DNA of 64,000 bases, from contig CAYMSF010000005.1 of assembly GCA_964392985.1 (NCBI GenBank), forward strand, positions 1 to 64,000. Reading direction: 5' to 3'. The stretch comes from CAYMSF01 sp964392985. GTDB taxonomy: Bacteria; Verrucomicrobiota; Lentisphaeria; Victivallales; Victivallaceae. The notes below the pieces were generated by a model. It worked only from the letters and a program-made list of their open reading frames with translations. It was not told the origin of the DNA and searched no databases. Of this stretch, positions 43,406 to 52,755 are shown piece by piece. Position numbers and translations under genes: made by a program. Each line of letters begins with the position of its first letter. The first letter of the stretch is position 1.

Positions 43406-43897
43406 TCAAACCTCCGGTGTTGATATTTCGGAATTAACAACAATTGCCGCATCGCTGAACCTTTTTTCCGGCACATTGTAAATGTAATTATGGCTGACTT
43501 CCGCCGCCGCCGAAGTTTCAATGGTTGCAGACTCGAACTTTGACCAATCCCATGACTTGACTATTGCCGGGACTCCAGCCTTTTCAGTTTGAATCGGGTA
43601 CATGGTTACAGAATAGGCGGCAGCGATTGAAGCAGACGCCGCACTGTAATAAAGCAGACGGCGGAATAAGGTAATACGCTGTTTGCGTTTTTTGTAAATG
43701 TCATGAGACGCATTTATAATCCTGTAATCCAACGCGGGTGTTGGGGTACATACTGTCTTAACCTCACGCCAATTTTGCCACTGACTGGCAACTTCGGCAC
43801 AATCACTGCAACTTTTACAATGGACGTTTACGGATTCAGGGTAATATTCGTCTGTTGACAGAATAATTGACTGAATTTTTTTGCACTCTTGTTTCAT
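43406..43897 (-). CDS. Membrane anti-sigma factor with zinc-finger motif
   Basis: A 163-aa protein: N-terminal cytoplasmic part with VHCKSCSDCAEVASQW (the H..C..C zinc-binding anti-sigma pattern, about residues 25-40), one transmembrane helix near 85-105 (LLYYSAASASIAAAYSVTMY), and a periplasmic tail of about 60 residues. It overlaps the sigma gene by 4 bp. The design is that of an anti-sigma factor that holds the ECF sigma factor until an envelope signal arrives. Confidence 0.8.
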   Translation of the reverse strand: MKQECKKIQSIILSTDEYYPESVNVHCKSCSDCAEVASQWQNWREVKTVCTPTPALDYRIINASHDIYKKRKQRITLFRRLLYYSAASASIAAAYSVTMYPIQTEKAGVPAIVKSWDWSKFESATIETSAAAEVSHNYIYNVPEKRFSDAAIVVNSEISTPEV

Positions 43898-44487
43898 TTT
43901 ATCATTCCTTCTTCAGTAGCGTGTTCAGTAAGGTGTTTTTTAATATTTTTAATGGCATATTGCATTCTTGCCAACACTGTATTGATTGAACTTTTTTGTA
44001 TAATTGCGATTTCCTTAAAGCTGATTTTATTCTGTCGCATTATAAAAACCTCTCTCTGCTCATCCTGCAATGTCTTTATGGCATCGCTAATCGAAAGTCG
44101 CATCCGCGACTCATCCATATCTTCCCAGTGTTGAGATGAATTGTCTGCAATGTCCGGGGCATCTTCATCATCCAGTGAAATCGAATTCTTGAACTTTTTA
44201 TTCCGTCTGAAGTGATCAATAGCCAGATTATGTGCTATTCTGGTCATCCATGCCCGGAATTTGTTACTGCACTGGTAATCGGACATTTTCTCTATAACTT
44301 TTATCCAGGTTTGCTGGAATATATCATCAACTACGCCGTGCTGCATCGGCAACATCATATTCAAGTATCCGTACAGCACACACTTATAACGACTATAGAG
44401 CAATTCAAAATCCCCATGGTTACCTCTAAGGTAACCGTCAATCAATTCCTTATCAGTTTTTTCACTGTTGCCTATTGTATTGCTCAT
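43894..44487 (-). CDS. ECF-type RNA polymerase sigma factor
   Basis: A 197-aa sigma-70 family protein with region 2 (VVDDIFQQTWIKVIEK; FRAWMTRIAHNLAIDHFRR) and region 4 (LQDEQREVFIMRQNKISFKE, then a helix-turn-helix ending in NTVLARMQYAIKNIKK). Regions 1 and 3 are absent, so it belongs to the ECF group. Its gene overlaps the anti-sigma gene, and a secreted helical protein follows. Its own target promoters were not found in the window. Confidence 0.92.
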   Translation of the reverse strand: MSNTIGNSEKTDKELIDGYLRGNHGDFELLYSRYKCVLYGYLNMMLPMQHGVVDDIFQQTWIKVIEKMSDYQCSNKFRAWMTRIAHNLAIDHFRRNKKFKNSISLDDEDAPDIADNSSQHWEDMDESRMRLSISDAIKTLQDEQREVFIMRQNKISFKEIAIIQKSSINTVLARMQYAIKNIKKHLTEHATEEGMIK

Positions 44488-44506
44488 AAATCTCTACATT
44501 TTACTA

Positions 44507-44923
44507 TTAAGAACGCACCATACTTGAATTTATTGCCACTTGTTTTAAAAAAATAGCAAAAGGTTTATCAGCGGGTAGCAAATTGACATCTTCCAACAGA
44601 GCCAACTCAACCCACTGAATCAGTTGTCCCTCCTGCGGGGATGGTTTTTGCACAGAAGGCAATATCATGCATCGTAAAAAAAATAAGCGTACATGTTTGT
44701 CGGGATACTCGTATTCACATGAAAACATCCGGTCAAATACGGTTATTTGAATATCCAGTTCTTCCTTCAATTCACGCCGGATGCAATGTTCCGGAGTTTC
44801 ACCCGGTTCTATTTTTCCGCCCGGGAATTCCCATTTGATTAATGGCGGAGTACCGTGCAGGCGACTGGACAGCAATATCTTATTGTTACGTATTATTACT
44901 GCCGCATAGACATCAATAAGCAT
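44507..44923 (-). CDS. mutT: NUDIX hydrolase (MutT-like)
   Basis: A 138-aa protein with a complete Nudix box, GGKIEPGETPEHCIRRELKE followed by ELDI (about residues 34-57). Size and the early VIIRNNKILLSSRL strand are like MutT, which removes 8-oxo-dGTP. Other nucleotide diphosphate substrates cannot be excluded. It lies 19 bases upstream of the sigma factor gene on the same strand and may be co-transcribed. Confidence 0.87.
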   Translation of the reverse strand: MLIDVYAAVIIRNNKILLSSRLHGTPPLIKWEFPGGKIEPGETPEHCIRRELKEELDIQITVFDRMFSCEYEYPDKHVRLFFLRCMILPSVQKPSPQEGQLIQWVELALLEDVNLLPADKPFAIFLKQVAINSSMVRS

Positions 44924-45176
44924 ATCCGGTATTCCTCTCAGATAATCTTATATTTATAAAGACAATAAAGGCTTAATATCTCATTAAGATTGCCTATTTC
45001 ATCTGATTAGTCAAGAAAATAGTGGTATGATTATTGATATTTATACTTTAAAGACTAAATTTACGGGTGATACTTTTACATAATATTTCGGGGTGGAGAG
45101 ACTCTCTGTCCTTTAATAATAAAAATCATATTTACTTTCAATATATTTATGAAATACAAAACTAAAGGGAAAAGTA

Positions 45177-45404
45177 ATGCCAATATACGAGTATAAATGT
45201 TTAAAATGTGCCAATCAATTTGAAGTTCTGGTCAGAAATCAGCAGCAAAAACCGCAATGCAGCAAATGTGGCGGCAAAAATATAGAACGCAAACTCTCCA
45301 TGTTTGCCAGAACTGTTTCAGATACTAAAGCATGCCCGGCCAAACAAAGTTGTCCGGAGGCGAATACGCATAAATGTTCCGGCGGTTGTTGCGGCTTCAA
45401 ATGA
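45177..45404 (+). CDS. FmdB-type zinc ribbon protein
   Basis: A 75-aa protein with the family start MPIYEYKCLKCANQFEVL and the second pair in CSKCGGKNIERKLSMFA, giving a four-cysteine zinc ribbon. More cysteines follow in the tail (CPAKQSCPEANTHKCSGGCC). FmdB-type proteins are putative regulators; the role is unknown. AAAGGG stands before the ATG. It is 31 bases upstream of rsmA. Confidence 0.85.
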   Translation: MPIYEYKCLKCANQFEVLVRNQQQKPQCSKCGGKNIERKLSMFARTVSDTKACPAKQSCPEANTHKCSGGCCGFK

Positions 45405-45435
45405 TAAATAAGGTTATCTTACCTCTGGTACGGCA

Positions 45436-46266
45436 ATGAACAAAAATGAACTGTACGATGCGTTGCAATCTATGGATTTGCACCCCGGAAAAATGCTGGG
45501 GCAGAATTTTCTGGTTGACGGCAATTTGCTCGATTACATTTTGCGTACCGCAAATATTAATCCGGGTGATGTGGTCTTGGAAGTTGGTCCCGGTCTTGGA
45601 GTTTTGACCCGGGGATTATTGAATGCCGGCGCTAAAGTTTTTGCCATTGAATTTGACCATCGGCTGTGTGATTATTTGCGGCGTGAAATAGTGAATGAAT
45701 ACGATAAACTGCAATTGGTCGAAGCCGATGCATGCAAGGTGGACTATGCCAGTTTGCTTGACGGGGTTGCCAGTTATCAAGCTATCGCGAATCTGCCTTA
45801 TTCCATCAGCAGCATTTTTATTGCTAAAATGCTGGAATTGAATTTTCCCCCGCAACGCATGATCTTCATGTTGCAGAAAGAAATGGCCATGCGTCTTACC
45901 GCAAAGACGAACACTTCTGAGTATGGTTCATTATCGGTGCGAACCCAATTTCTTTATGAAGTGAAAATTCTGCGTTTAGTACCGCCGCAGGTCTTTTTCC
46001 CGCAACCGGAAATCGATTCTGCAATAGTACAATTTAAATTAAGAAACACTATACCTGATTTATTGCATAGAAAACAAGCCGGGGAGTTGACTAGAGTTGT
46101 TTTTGCACAAAAAAGGAAGCAGATATTCAAGCCTCTGCTGATGAAATACAGTGAGGCTAAGGTGCTTTCGGCATTAACACAACTTGAAATTGCCAGAACC
46201 GCCAGACCAGCGGAAATTTCTCCGGAAAAATATCTGACCATGTCCCAACTGTTGCAAAACGGATGA
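45436..46266 (+). CDS. rsmA: 16S rRNA dimethyladenosine transferase
   Basis: A 276-aa methyltransferase that dimethylates two adenosines near the 3' end of 16S rRNA. Motifs: GQNFLVDGNLL, the SAM-binding VVLEVGPGLGVLTRGL, and the catalytic NLPYSISS. The C-terminal helical domain has VFAQKRKQIFKPL. It overlaps the next glycosyltransferase gene by 4 bp. Confidence 0.96.
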   Translation: MNKNELYDALQSMDLHPGKMLGQNFLVDGNLLDYILRTANINPGDVVLEVGPGLGVLTRGLLNAGAKVFAIEFDHRLCDYLRREIVNEYDKLQLVEADACKVDYASLLDGVASYQAIANLPYSISSIFIAKMLELNFPPQRMIFMLQKEMAMRLTAKTNTSEYGSLSVRTQFLYEVKILRLVPPQVFFPQPEIDSAIVQFKLRNTIPDLLHRKQAGELTRVVFAQKRKQIFKPLLMKYSEAKVLSALTQLEIARTARPAEISPEKYLTMSQLLQNG

Positions 46267-47558
46267 ATCGCGAAAATAAAATAAATAAATATTTGGCTAA
46301 AATAAAACGGCATAATGCAATTGAGCCGTCCCCGTCCCGTTCCTATCGTCATGTCATTGTCATTCCGGCTTTGGCCGAGTCCAAGTCACTTCCATCAACG
46401 TTATTATCTTTACATCAGGCATTGCTGAAATATCCTGACTCATCCGTTATGGTACTTGTTGTTATTAATAATTCTGAAAAAACAGTTAAAGATATGAAGG
46501 AAGACAATCAGATGCTGTTGCAACAATTCAGAGGTGGCTCTCCCGATTACTGTTCAGGTCTGCAACCGGGAACTAACCTTTTCTGGATTGATGCCGCATC
46601 ACCCGGACTGGAAATTTCTCTTGAAGGTGGCGTTGGCGAAGCCAGAAAAATCGGATTAGATGCTGCTTTAGCCTGCATTCCATTTTCAACAGACAATCCG
46701 ACATCTTTATTATTTTCTTTGGATAGCGATACATTAGTTGAACCTGATTATATTTATGCTGCAGAACATTACTTCAGTCGTAATCCGGAATTGACGGGAG
46801 CTGTATTTCGATTTGAACATCAACCCGACTCTGATGGACTTGTAAATCAGGCTATCATTGATTATGAACTTTATATGCGGTATTATGTGATGGGCCTTGC
46901 GTTTGCCGGGTCACCATATTCTTATCATTCTTTGGGATCAGCGATTGTTTGCCCTGCCTCGGCTTACATCAAAGCGGGGGGGATGCGGGAAAGAAACGGG
47001 GGAGAAGATTTCTATTTTATGCAGGCTTTGCGAAAAACCGGCAGTGTCGGGCAAATCAAGACATCAATCGTATATCCGGCCTCAAGGCCGTCCAACCGTG
47101 TGCCATTTGGCACTGGTCCAAGAATAAATGATATAATTGAAGGGAAAATGATTCTTCTCCATCATCCGGAAATATTTATGATTCTAAAGCAACTTTATAC
47201 GCGGGTGAATAAGGCATTCAAAGATCAGAATATCTCCAATCTGGATGTAATTCTGGAAGGTTGCGGAAGTCCGGAATTATCCGGTTTCCTAAAGATTAAT
47301 TGTTTCAGTAAAAACTGGCAATCAATATGCCGCAATCATCGTGATTCGAGCCACAGAATGCATGAAGCATTCAATCATTGGTTTGACGCGTTCAGAATAT
47401 TGAAATTTGTTCATTATTGTGAACAAAACGCGATAAAATTCCCCCGTTTACAGATTATTGAAGGATTTGCTATGCTTTCAAAAGCTAACGGTTTTCTTAT
47501 TCCTGAAGATGCGCGATGTTCTAGCGACAAACTGTTGAAATATATAAGAGAAAATTAG
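46263..47558 (+). CDS. Family 2-like glycosyltransferase
   Basis: A 431-aa protein with a GT-A fold: HVIVIPALAESKSLPSTLLS at the nucleotide-binding start, a conserved GGVGEARKIGLDAALA, the metal-binding LFSLDSDTLVEPDYIYA (DxD), and a later GGEDFYFMQALRKTG, the usual ED acceptor motif of GT2. The 120-residue helical C-terminus is not typical. The sugar and acceptor are unknown. Translational coupling with rsmA is an odd pairing and probably only operon packing. Confidence 0.78.
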   Translation: MNRENKINKYLAKIKRHNAIEPSPSRSYRHVIVIPALAESKSLPSTLLSLHQALLKYPDSSVMVLVVINNSEKTVKDMKEDNQMLLQQFRGGSPDYCSGLQPGTNLFWIDAASPGLEISLEGGVGEARKIGLDAALACIPFSTDNPTSLLFSLDSDTLVEPDYIYAAEHYFSRNPELTGAVFRFEHQPDSDGLVNQAIIDYELYMRYYVMGLAFAGSPYSYHSLGSAIVCPASAYIKAGGMRERNGGEDFYFMQALRKTGSVGQIKTSIVYPASRPSNRVPFGTGPRINDIIEGKMILLHHPEIFMILKQLYTRVNKAFKDQNISNLDVILEGCGSPELSGFLKINCFSKNWQSICRNHRDSSHRMHEAFNHWFDAFRILKFVHYCEQNAIKFPRLQIIEGFAMLSKANGFLIPEDARCSSDKLLKYIREN

Positions 47559-47782
47559 TTTTAGATTATGTCTTTAGTTTTACAACACCGTGACTTCTTT
47601 GCGCGGCATGAGCATGTTTGGTTTTTAAGTTTGTTGAGTTGGCAACGATTAATCATTTTTTTTATTTTTTTAGCTTGAAAAAGTGTATAATCGGGGTAAT
47701 ATTTAAGTCCGTTCTGAAACTCTTTCCGTTAAACCCATCAGAGCAATCCTGGTGTGTTTTTTTGTTAAAATTTTATTAAGAT

Positions 47783-47800
47783 GAACCGTGTTACCGGTTC
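47783..47800 (+). promoter_or_regulatory. Short hairpin in the pyrG leader
   Basis: GAACCG (47783-47788) and CGGTTC (47795-47800) form a stem with a 6-base loop, 18 bases before the pyrG start and just before its CAGGAA ribosome site. A TATAAT box is at 47686-47691. A role in leader control is possible but not supported by a T tract. Confidence 0.3.
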
Positions 47801-47818
47801 AATTCAGGAATATCAGTT

Positions 47819-49429
47819 ATGACAAAGCATATCTTCGTTACCGGCGGGGTGGTTTCATCTCTGGGCAAAGGAATAACAGCGGCGTCTCTTGCTATGTTAT
47901 TAAAAAGTCGCGGTTACCGGGTTGCGATGCAGAAATTCGACCCGTATATCAATGTCGATCCCGGAACCATGTCTCCGTATCAACACGGCGAAGTATATGT
48001 TACTGAAGACGGCGCAGAAACTGATTTAGACCTCGGGCATTACGAACGTTTCGCGGGAATTCAATGTTCTCGTGCCAGTAATTTCACGACAGGCAGAATT
48101 TACAGTACGGTTATCGCCAGAGAGAGGAAAGGCGAATATCTCGGTGGTACTGTTCAGGTCATTCCACACATCACTGACGAAATAAAACGTGCAGTTACCC
48201 TTTTGGAATCCCCCGAAACTGATATTGCAATTACCGAAATCGGCGGCACTGCCGGAGATATTGAATCATTGCCATTTCTCGAGGCCAGCCGTCAGTTTAA
48301 ACATGAGTCCGGCAGCGGCAATACGATTTTTATTCATTTGACCTTAGTACCATATATTCGTGCAGCCGGTGAGATAAAAACCAAACCATCGCAACAATCA
48401 GTTGGCACGTTGCGTGAAATCGGTATTATGCCGGACATTTTAATCTGCCGTACAGAAAAACCTTTACAGGATGAGCATTTTGCGAAACTTTCGCTATTCT
48501 GTAATATTGCACGGGAACTGGTAATTGAAGAGCAGGATGTGGCTACCTCAATTTATGAGGTTCCCGTTGAATTAGCCAATCAGAAACTTGATACCAAAGT
48601 TCTTAAGCTTTTGAATCTGCCGGAGCGTGATTTAAAAATTGACGGCTGGGAGAAGATGCTGGAAATTGTTAAGCGGCCGGACAAGAAATCGGTGAAAGTT
48701 GCAGTTGTCGGCAAATATATCAAGTTGAAGGATGCTTACAAAAGTATTTACGAAGCACTAAGTCATGCAGGTATTGCCAACAGCGTGAATGTTGAAATAA
48801 AAATGGTTGAAGCAGAGGAACTTCAAAATACCGCTGATTGCAGTTTGATTGAAGATGCTGATGCGATTCTTGTCCCCGGCGGCTTTGGCGACCGTGGTAT
48901 TCCAGGCAAGATTAAGGCAATTAAATATGCCAGAGAAAATGATATTCCCTTCCTCGGTATTTGTCTGGGGATGCAGTGTGCAGTAATTGAGTTCGCCCGC
49001 AATGTGCTTGGTATGAGTGATGCCGACAGTGCAGAATTTAACAGTAAAACTGCTCATCCCGTTATTGACTTGATGCTTTCACAGAAAAATGTAAGTGACA
49101 AGGGTGGCACAATGCGGCTCGGAGCATATCCTTGCAAACTGAAATCCGGCAGTATGGCAGGTAAGGCATACGAATGCCAGGAAATTTCAGAACGACATCG
49201 CCATCGCTATGAATTTAACAGCCTTTATCTTGACCAGTTTGAGAAGGGTGGCATGCTGTTTTCCGGCAAATCACCCGATGGATCATTGGTCGAAATCATT
49301 GAAAATCCCGCATTAAAATGGTTTGTTGCCTGTCAGTTCCATCCGGAGTTTAAATCCGGACCGTTGCAAGCGCATCCGTTATTCCGGGATTTTATTGGTT
49401 ATGCGGTAAAAAATAAATTTAAAGATTAA
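47819..49429 (+). CDS. pyrG: CTP synthase
   Basis: A 536-aa enzyme that makes CTP from UTP, ATP and glutamine. The N-terminal synthase domain has FVTGGVVSSLGKGITAASLA, KFDPYINVDPGTMSP and EVYVTEDGAETDLDLGHYER. The C-terminal glutaminase has GGFGDRGIPGK and the catalytic cysteine in FLGICLGMQCAVIEFARN, with its His-Glu pair in QFHPEFKS. It is 23 bases upstream of carB, so two pyrimidine-related enzymes share a transcript. Confidence 0.97.
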   Translation: MTKHIFVTGGVVSSLGKGITAASLAMLLKSRGYRVAMQKFDPYINVDPGTMSPYQHGEVYVTEDGAETDLDLGHYERFAGIQCSRASNFTTGRIYSTVIARERKGEYLGGTVQVIPHITDEIKRAVTLLESPETDIAITEIGGTAGDIESLPFLEASRQFKHESGSGNTIFIHLTLVPYIRAAGEIKTKPSQQSVGTLREIGIMPDILICRTEKPLQDEHFAKLSLFCNIARELVIEEQDVATSIYEVPVELANQKLDTKVLKLLNLPERDLKIDGWEKMLEIVKRPDKKSVKVAVVGKYIKLKDAYKSIYEALSHAGIANSVNVEIKMVEAEELQNTADCSLIEDADAILVPGGFGDRGIPGKIKAIKYARENDIPFLGICLGMQCAVIEFARNVLGMSDADSAEFNSKTAHPVIDLMLSQKNVSDKGGTMRLGAYPCKLKSGSMAGKAYECQEISERHRHRYEFNSLYLDQFEKGGMLFSGKSPDGSLVEIIENPALKWFVACQFHPEFKSGPLQAHPLFRDFIGYAVKNKFKD

Positions 49430-49452
49430 TATATAACCATAGGATTATAAAT

Positions 49453-52400
49453 ATGCCGAAACGTAAAGACATACAGAAAATAATGCTGATAGGCTCTGGG
49501 CCTATCGTGATTGGACAGGCTTGCGAATTCGATTATTCCGGCACTCAGGCCTGTAAGGCTCTGCGTGAAGATGGTTACGAAGTGGTGCTGGTAAACAGCA
49601 ATCCTGCGACAATTATGACTGACCCGGATTTTGCCAATCGTACCTATATTGAACCGCTGACGAAAGAGATACTGCATGAAATCATCCGGCGTGAACGCCC
49701 TGATGCATTGCTGCCGACACTTGGCGGTCAGACCGCGTTGAATCTGGCCATGGAACTTTATGATTCCGGCATCCTTGATCGTTACAGAGTAGAAATGATT
49801 GGCGCAAATGCAGAATCAATTCGTCGCGCAGAAGACCGTGAGCTGTTCAAAAATACTATGAGCGGAATAGGTTTGGATTTGCCACGCAGTGGTTCCGCGC
49901 ACTCGCTTGAAGAGGCAATATGCATTTCCAAGCAGATTGGCACAATGCCTTTAGTTATACGTCCCGGCTTCACTTTAGGTGGTACCGGCGGCGGAATAGC
50001 TTATAATATGGAACAGTTTGCGGAGATTGTTTCCCGTGGTTTGGAAGCCAGTAGAAACCGTGAAGTCTTGATTGAGGAATCACTATTGGGCTGGAAAGAA
50101 TTTGAACTTGAAGTAATGCGTGACAAAAAAGATAACACTGTTATTGTTTGTTCAATAGAAAATATAGATCCGATGGGTGTGCATACCGGCGACAGTATTA
50201 CTGTTGCTCCGGCGCAAACCCTTACTGACCGCTGCTATCAGGAAATGCGTGACGCGTCATTACGGGTAATGCGTGCCATTGGTGTTGAAACTGGCGGGTC
50301 AAATGTCCAGTGGGCGGTTAATCCGCAAAATGGGCGGATGGTTATTATTGAGATGAATCCGCGCGTTTCGCGTTCCAGCGCATTGGCTTCCAAAGCGACC
50401 GGTTTCCCAATCGCGAAGATTGCCGCTAAGCTTGCAGTCGGTTACACTCTTGACGAGATTCGCAACGATATTACGCGTGAAACCCCGGCGTGTTTTGAGC
50501 CAAGTATTGACTATGTTGTGACGAAGATACCACGTTTTGCTTTTGAGAAATTCCAGGCTGCAGACAGTACTTTGACTACCCAGATGAAGTCTGTTGGTGA
50601 AGCAATGAGCATCGGGAAAACTTTCAAACAGTCTTTTCAGAAGGCTTTGCGTTCGCTTGAAACCGGGCGTGCCGGATACGGCGCCGATGGCAAAGATGGC
50701 AGATTTGCTGATATGTCAGATGAAACGCTTGAAGCTGAATTGCGCAGACCAAATTGTGAGAGAGTCTTTGTAATTCGTGAGGCATTCCGGCGTGGCTGGA
50801 GTGTTGAACAGGTAAATGCCATGACCTGGATTGATCCATGGTTCCTGCGCCATATGCATGAACTTGCGGCATTCGAAGATGAAATCAGTTCTACCGGTTC
50901 GCTCGATAAGCTTTGTCAGGATATTCCACTGTTTATGCAAATCAAGGAATTCGGTTACTCTGACCGTCAGATTGCACATCTGCTTAAAAGTGATGATATT
51001 ACCGTTTACAAGCGCCGGAAAGAACTTGGTATCATGCCGGTTTATGCACTGGTTGATACCTGCGCCGGAGAGTTTGAAGCTTATACCCCATACTATTATT
51101 CCACTTACGGAGAAAAGGATGAGGTAAGACATACTGGTAAAAAAAGTATAATGATTCTCGGTGGCGGTCCCAACCGTATCGGTCAAGGTATTGAGTTCGA
51201 CTATTGTTGCGTCCACGCATCTTTCGCGCTCCGTGACGCAGGGTTTGAAACAATTATGGTAAACAGCAATCCTGAGACCGTCAGTACCGATTATGACACC
51301 AGCGACAAACTTTATTTTGAACCGTTGACCTTTGAAGATGTACTCCATATTTATGAGCGGGAACAGTGTGAAGGTGTTATTGTTCAATTTGGCGGACAGA
51401 CTCCTTTGAATCTGGCGCAGAAACTTGCCGCTGCCGGTGTCAAAATCATCGGGACCAGCCCGGATAATATCGAAGCTGCTGAAGATCGTGAATTCTTTAA
51501 AAAGCTGGTTGACAAATTGAAAATTTTGCAACCGCCGAATGGAATGGCAAAAAACATTGACGAGGCCATAGAAATCGCAAACCGTATTGGTTATCCCGTG
51601 CTGGTGCGCCCGTCTTTCGTACTCGGTGGTCGCGCTATGGTTATTGTTTATAACGAGAATTATCTCCGTAAATACGTAGCCGAAGCGGTTGCAGCTTCAG
51701 AAGACCGCCCTGTTTTGATAGACAGATTTCTTGAAGACGCTACGGAACTTGATGTTGACTGTATCTCTGACGGAGAAAAGTCTGTTATTGGCGCAATTAT
51801 GGAACACGTTGAACTTGCCGGAATACATTCCGGTGACAGCGCCTGTATCATTCCGACTCAAACACTGGGCAATGACGTTCTGGATAAAATCCGCAAACAT
51901 TCATTCGCACTGGCCAAAGAGCTGAAAGTATGCGGTCTGATGAATATTCAGTATGCGGTACAGAACTCAGAAGTCTATATATTAGAGGTTAATCCGCGTG
52001 CATCACGTACTGTCCCGTTTGTCAGTAAAGCTATCGGCGTACCGCTGGCTAAACTGGCGGCGCTGGTGATGACCGGTAAAAAACTTAAGGACCTTAATTA
52101 TACCAAAGAAATTATTCCACGACATACTGTTGTCAAAGAGGCAGTCTTCCCGTTTGTCCGCTTTCCCGGTATTGATATTGCTTTAAGTCCGGAGATGAAA
52201 TCAACAGGTGAAGTCATGGGGCTTGATTACTCCCCGGGCGTAGCTTACCTTAAAACTCAGGTTGCCGCCGGTAATTCACTGCCCACAGGAGGTAATGTCT
52301 TTGTCGGATTCAGGGACATTGACAAGGAAGTTGCTGTTCCGCTGGTGAAAAGTCTGGTGAATCTCGGATTTACCATTTATGCTACACGCGGTACTTCAAC

Positions 52401-52719
52401 TGTGCTTTACAATGCCGGAATCAAATGTAATGCCATTTTTAGAATTTCCCGCGGTCGCCCCAATCTCCTTGACATGATGAATGAAAAGAGTGTCCAATGG
52501 ATTATTAACACTCCGGAAACCGGGGCGGAATCCAAAGTTGATGAAATTCAAATGCGGGCACAGGCTGTTTCACATGGTATTCCGATTACTACAACTTTAG
52601 ACGGTATGTCTGCCGCAATTGAAGGAATGAAAGCGCTTCGTGATATGGGTGGCAGAATGGAAATTTGCAGTCTGCAGGAATATCATCGTCACGTCAAGAA
52701 AAACAAAATATTGTCTTGA
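49453..52719 (+). CDS. carB: Carbamoyl-phosphate synthase large subunit
   Basis: A 1088-aa enzyme with two homologous ATP-grasp halves, each beginning with a similar block (MLIGSGPIVIGQACEFDYSG and MILGGGPNRIGQGIEFDYCC), then an MGS-type allosteric domain at the C-terminus (VKSLVNLGFTIYATRGTSTV). It makes carbamoyl phosphate for pyrimidines and arginine. The small subunit carA is not in the window. Slightly longer than E. coli CarB (1073). Confidence 0.97.
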   Translation: MPKRKDIQKIMLIGSGPIVIGQACEFDYSGTQACKALREDGYEVVLVNSNPATIMTDPDFANRTYIEPLTKEILHEIIRRERPDALLPTLGGQTALNLAMELYDSGILDRYRVEMIGANAESIRRAEDRELFKNTMSGIGLDLPRSGSAHSLEEAICISKQIGTMPLVIRPGFTLGGTGGGIAYNMEQFAEIVSRGLEASRNREVLIEESLLGWKEFELEVMRDKKDNTVIVCSIENIDPMGVHTGDSITVAPAQTLTDRCYQEMRDASLRVMRAIGVETGGSNVQWAVNPQNGRMVIIEMNPRVSRSSALASKATGFPIAKIAAKLAVGYTLDEIRNDITRETPACFEPSIDYVVTKIPRFAFEKFQAADSTLTTQMKSVGEAMSIGKTFKQSFQKALRSLETGRAGYGADGKDGRFADMSDETLEAELRRPNCERVFVIREAFRRGWSVEQVNAMTWIDPWFLRHMHELAAFEDEISSTGSLDKLCQDIPLFMQIKEFGYSDRQIAHLLKSDDITVYKRRKELGIMPVYALVDTCAGEFEAYTPYYYSTYGEKDEVRHTGKKSIMILGGGPNRIGQGIEFDYCCVHASFALRDAGFETIMVNSNPETVSTDYDTSDKLYFEPLTFEDVLHIYEREQCEGVIVQFGGQTPLNLAQKLAAAGVKIIGTSPDNIEAAEDREFFKKLVDKLKILQPPNGMAKNIDEAIEIANRIGYPVLVRPSFVLGGRAMVIVYNENYLRKYVAEAVAASEDRPVLIDRFLEDATELDVDCISDGEKSVIGAIMEHVELAGIHSGDSACIIPTQTLGNDVLDKIRKHSFALAKELKVCGLMNIQYAVQNSEVYILEVNPRASRTVPFVSKAIGVPLAKLAALVMTGKKLKDLNYTKEIIPRHTVVKEAVFPFVRFPGIDIALSPEMKSTGEVMGLDYSPGVAYLKTQVAAGNSLPTGGNVFVGFRDIDKEVAVPLVKSLVNLGFTIYATRGTSTVLYNAGIKCNAIFRISRGRPNLLDMMNEKSVQWIINTPETGAESKVDEIQMRAQAVSHGIPITTTLDGMSAAIEGMKALRDMGGRMEICSLQEYHRHVKKNKILS

Positions 52720-52755
52720 TGCTGTAGCCGATATAATATTTTCCGGGATGCGTCA

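Noticed and set aside
45094..45108. GAGAG-A-CTCTC palindrome before the FmdB-type gene
   Set aside because: Too short and without promoter or terminator context to be assigned.
47783..47812. TpsiC-like sequence GGTTCAATTC suggesting a tRNA before pyrG
   Set aside because: No acceptor, D or anticodon stems can be formed around it; it is the right arm of a small hairpin.
50716..51531. Minus-strand 271-codon frame inside carB
   Set aside because: It is the reverse of the highly conserved carB sequence and has no ribosome site or family motif.
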